Positions 5,327 to 6,228 of a stretch of 6,228 nucleotides of DNA are shown here, in pieces. The notes beneath the pieces are model-generated. The model did no database searches. It was not told the DNA's origin and was given only the letters and a program-made list of their open reading frames with translations. Made by a program: the position numbers and the translations under genes. This DNA is from Sporomusaceae bacterium UBA1887 (GTDB lineage: Bacteria > Bacillota > Negativicutes > Sporomusales > DSM-15969). Each line of letters begins with the position of its first letter. Positions within the stretch are counted from its first letter, which is position 1. The stretch spans positions 35,679 through 41,906 of the forward strand of contig DDHB01000045.1 in NCBI GenBank assembly GCA_002337925.1, read 5' to 3'.

Positions 5327-6222
5327 TACGGTTAGCCAATGTATGTAAGCAATTTGGCGCTGCTACTGCGGTAGATGATATATCCCTTACCGTGAAGCCC
5401 GGAGAAATATTTGGGTTTGTAGGACCAGATGGTGCCGGAAAAACAACAACTATGCGCATGATTATTGGTATTCTGGAACCTTCTGCCGGTGAAGTCACGG
5501 TTCTTAATAAAACGAAACTCGAGGAAATTAAACCTCATATTGGTTATGTACCACAAAAATTCAGTTTATACAGCGATCTCACGGTAATGGAAAATATTCG
5601 TTTAGTCGGTTCTTTATACGGCGCTTCAAACGAAACAATTAAACAACAGGCAAAAGAAATTTTGACATTTACTAAGCTATGGCCGTTTCAGGATCGATTA
5701 GCAGATAAGCTGTCAGGTGGAATGAAGCAGAAGCTATCGCTAGCGGCAGGCCTAATGCATAAGCCGAAGCTATTTTTCCTTGATGAGCCTACTACTGGTG
5801 TTGATCCGGTGTCGCGACGTGAGTTCTGGCAAATGCTGTACCGCCTAAATAAAGAAGGAATGACAATTGTGGTGTCCACTCCTTATATGGATGAAGCTGA
5901 ATTATGTACGCGAATTGCTTTTTTTAATGCCGGGAAAATTGTTGCCTGTGATAGCCCCGAGCAGCTGCGTAACGATTACCCTTATCGCATATTGGAGATT
6001 CAGACAGAAAGTAAAGATATTAGGCAGTATTTAGCTGCGTGTCCTATTCTTGATATAAACTCCTTTGGTGAAGCCTACCATGTAGTTGTAGAGAAACTGG
6101 ACACGGCTAAGCAGGCAATAGAGGCTGCTTTAGGTGCAGCGAAGGTTTCCGTAGTTTCTATTCAGGAAGTCAAACCTTCGTTGGAAGATGTTTTTGTATA
6201 TTTAGCAGATGAGGTGAGCTAA
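5323..6222 (+). CDS. ABC exporter ATPase, like the N-terminal half of YbhF, with altered H-loop
   Basis: A 299-aa ATPase of the drug/ABC-2 exporter class, expected on the cytoplasmic face of the pump. Motifs in order: Walker A GPDGAGKTT (34-42), with Asp where Asn is usual; Q-loop YVPQKF (75-80); ABC signature LSGGMKQKL (130-138); Walker B LFFLDEP (150-156) with catalytic Glu155; D-loop GVDPVSRR (159-166). At the H-loop the sequence is STPYMDEAE (185-193), with Pro187 where a histidine normally sits. E. coli YbhF, as I recall it, also has GPDGAGKTT, LSGGMKQKL and a histidine-free STSYLDEAE in its first ATPase domain, so this protein corresponds to that half. A C-terminal extension (about 222-299) ends PSLEDVFVYLADEV, common in this class. 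Start ATG overlaps the adaptor stop and has no good Shine-Dalgarno sequence, so translational coupling is likely. A partner ATPase and permeases are expected downstream. Confidence 0.93.
   Translation: MIRLANVCKQFGAATAVDDISLTVKPGEIFGFVGPDGAGKTTTMRMIIGILEPSAGEVTVLNKTKLEEIKPHIGYVPQKFSLYSDLTVMENIRLVGSLYGASNETIKQQAKEILTFTKLWPFQDRLADKLSGGMKQKLSLAAGLMHKPKLFFLDEPTTGVDPVSRREFWQMLYRLNKEGMTIVVSTPYMDEAELCTRIAFFNAGKIVACDSPEQLRNDYPYRILEIQTESKDIRQYLAACPILDINSFGEAYHVVVEKLDTAKQAIEAALGAAKVSVVSIQEVKPSLEDVFVYLADEVS
6211..6218 (+). promoter_or_regulatory. Ribosome binding site for the next gene
   Basis: GAGGTGAG lies inside the last codons of the ATPase gene. Its GAGGTG part ends 6 bases before a TTG at 6223 that directly follows the ATPase stop TAA. 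The site and spacing fit a start of another gene in the same operon. Confidence 0.6.
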
Positions 6223-6228
6223 TTGTTT
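6223..6228 (+). CDS. Probable start of the next exporter gene (cut by window edge)
   Basis: Only two codons (TTG TTT) are visible. The TTG abuts the ATPase stop codon and has a ribosome binding site at 6211-6218. From operon order and the single-domain nature of the preceding ATPase, the product is expected to be the second ATPase (the C-terminal YbhF half) or an ABC-2 permease. This cannot be confirmed from two codons. Confidence 0.45.

Overview
The window looks like chromosomal DNA from a low-to-mid GC Firmicute, most plausibly a member of the Negativicutes (Sporomusaceae-like). This is inferred from the gene order (yqeY, then a long NfeD protein, then FloA, then a small membrane protein), from the strong GGAGG ribosome binding sites, and from the protein sequences as I recognise them. 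No database search was possible. All supported genes lie on the + strand. I see no tRNA, rRNA, CRISPR array, insertion sequence or phage element.

Region 1 (1-594) carries a complete yqeY-type gene (GatB/YqeY domain, 150 aa). Two intrinsic terminators follow it in tandem. The second has an A tract before and a T tract after its stem, so it could work in both directions. Region 2 (595-929) is about 335 bases of AT-rich DNA with no convincing gene. It presumably holds the promoter of the next operon, plus one doubtful 83-codon ORF.

Region 3 (930-3659) is a membrane-quality or lipid-domain operon. It encodes a long NfeD protein (ClpP-like protease domain, membrane helices, OB-fold tail), the flotillin-like scaffold FloA, and an uncharacterised 121-aa protein with one N-terminal membrane helix and a distinctive C-terminal motif. 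A strong terminator closes the operon. NfeD and FloA are a well-known pair; the third protein is the least explained gene here.

Region 4 (3660-6228) is the start of a drug-efflux type operon: a TetR-family repressor, an HlyD-family periplasmic adaptor, and an ABC ATPase resembling the N-terminal half of E. coli YbhF. The layout recalls E. coli cecR-ybhGFSR. The genes are tightly packed (4-base gap, then an ATGA overlap). The repressor is the first gene, and an imperfect AT-rich palindrome just before it is a candidate operator, which suggests autoregulation of the whole transcript. The ATPase has proline where the H-loop histidine is expected, so it is probably half of an asymmetric ATPase pair. 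The window ends just as a further gene appears to begin (TTG at 6223), so the second ATPase and/or the permeases should lie beyond the edge.

Nothing here is clearly a wholly new system. The best candidates for novelty are the small third protein of the NfeD-FloA operon and the asymmetric, split YbhF-like ATPase.
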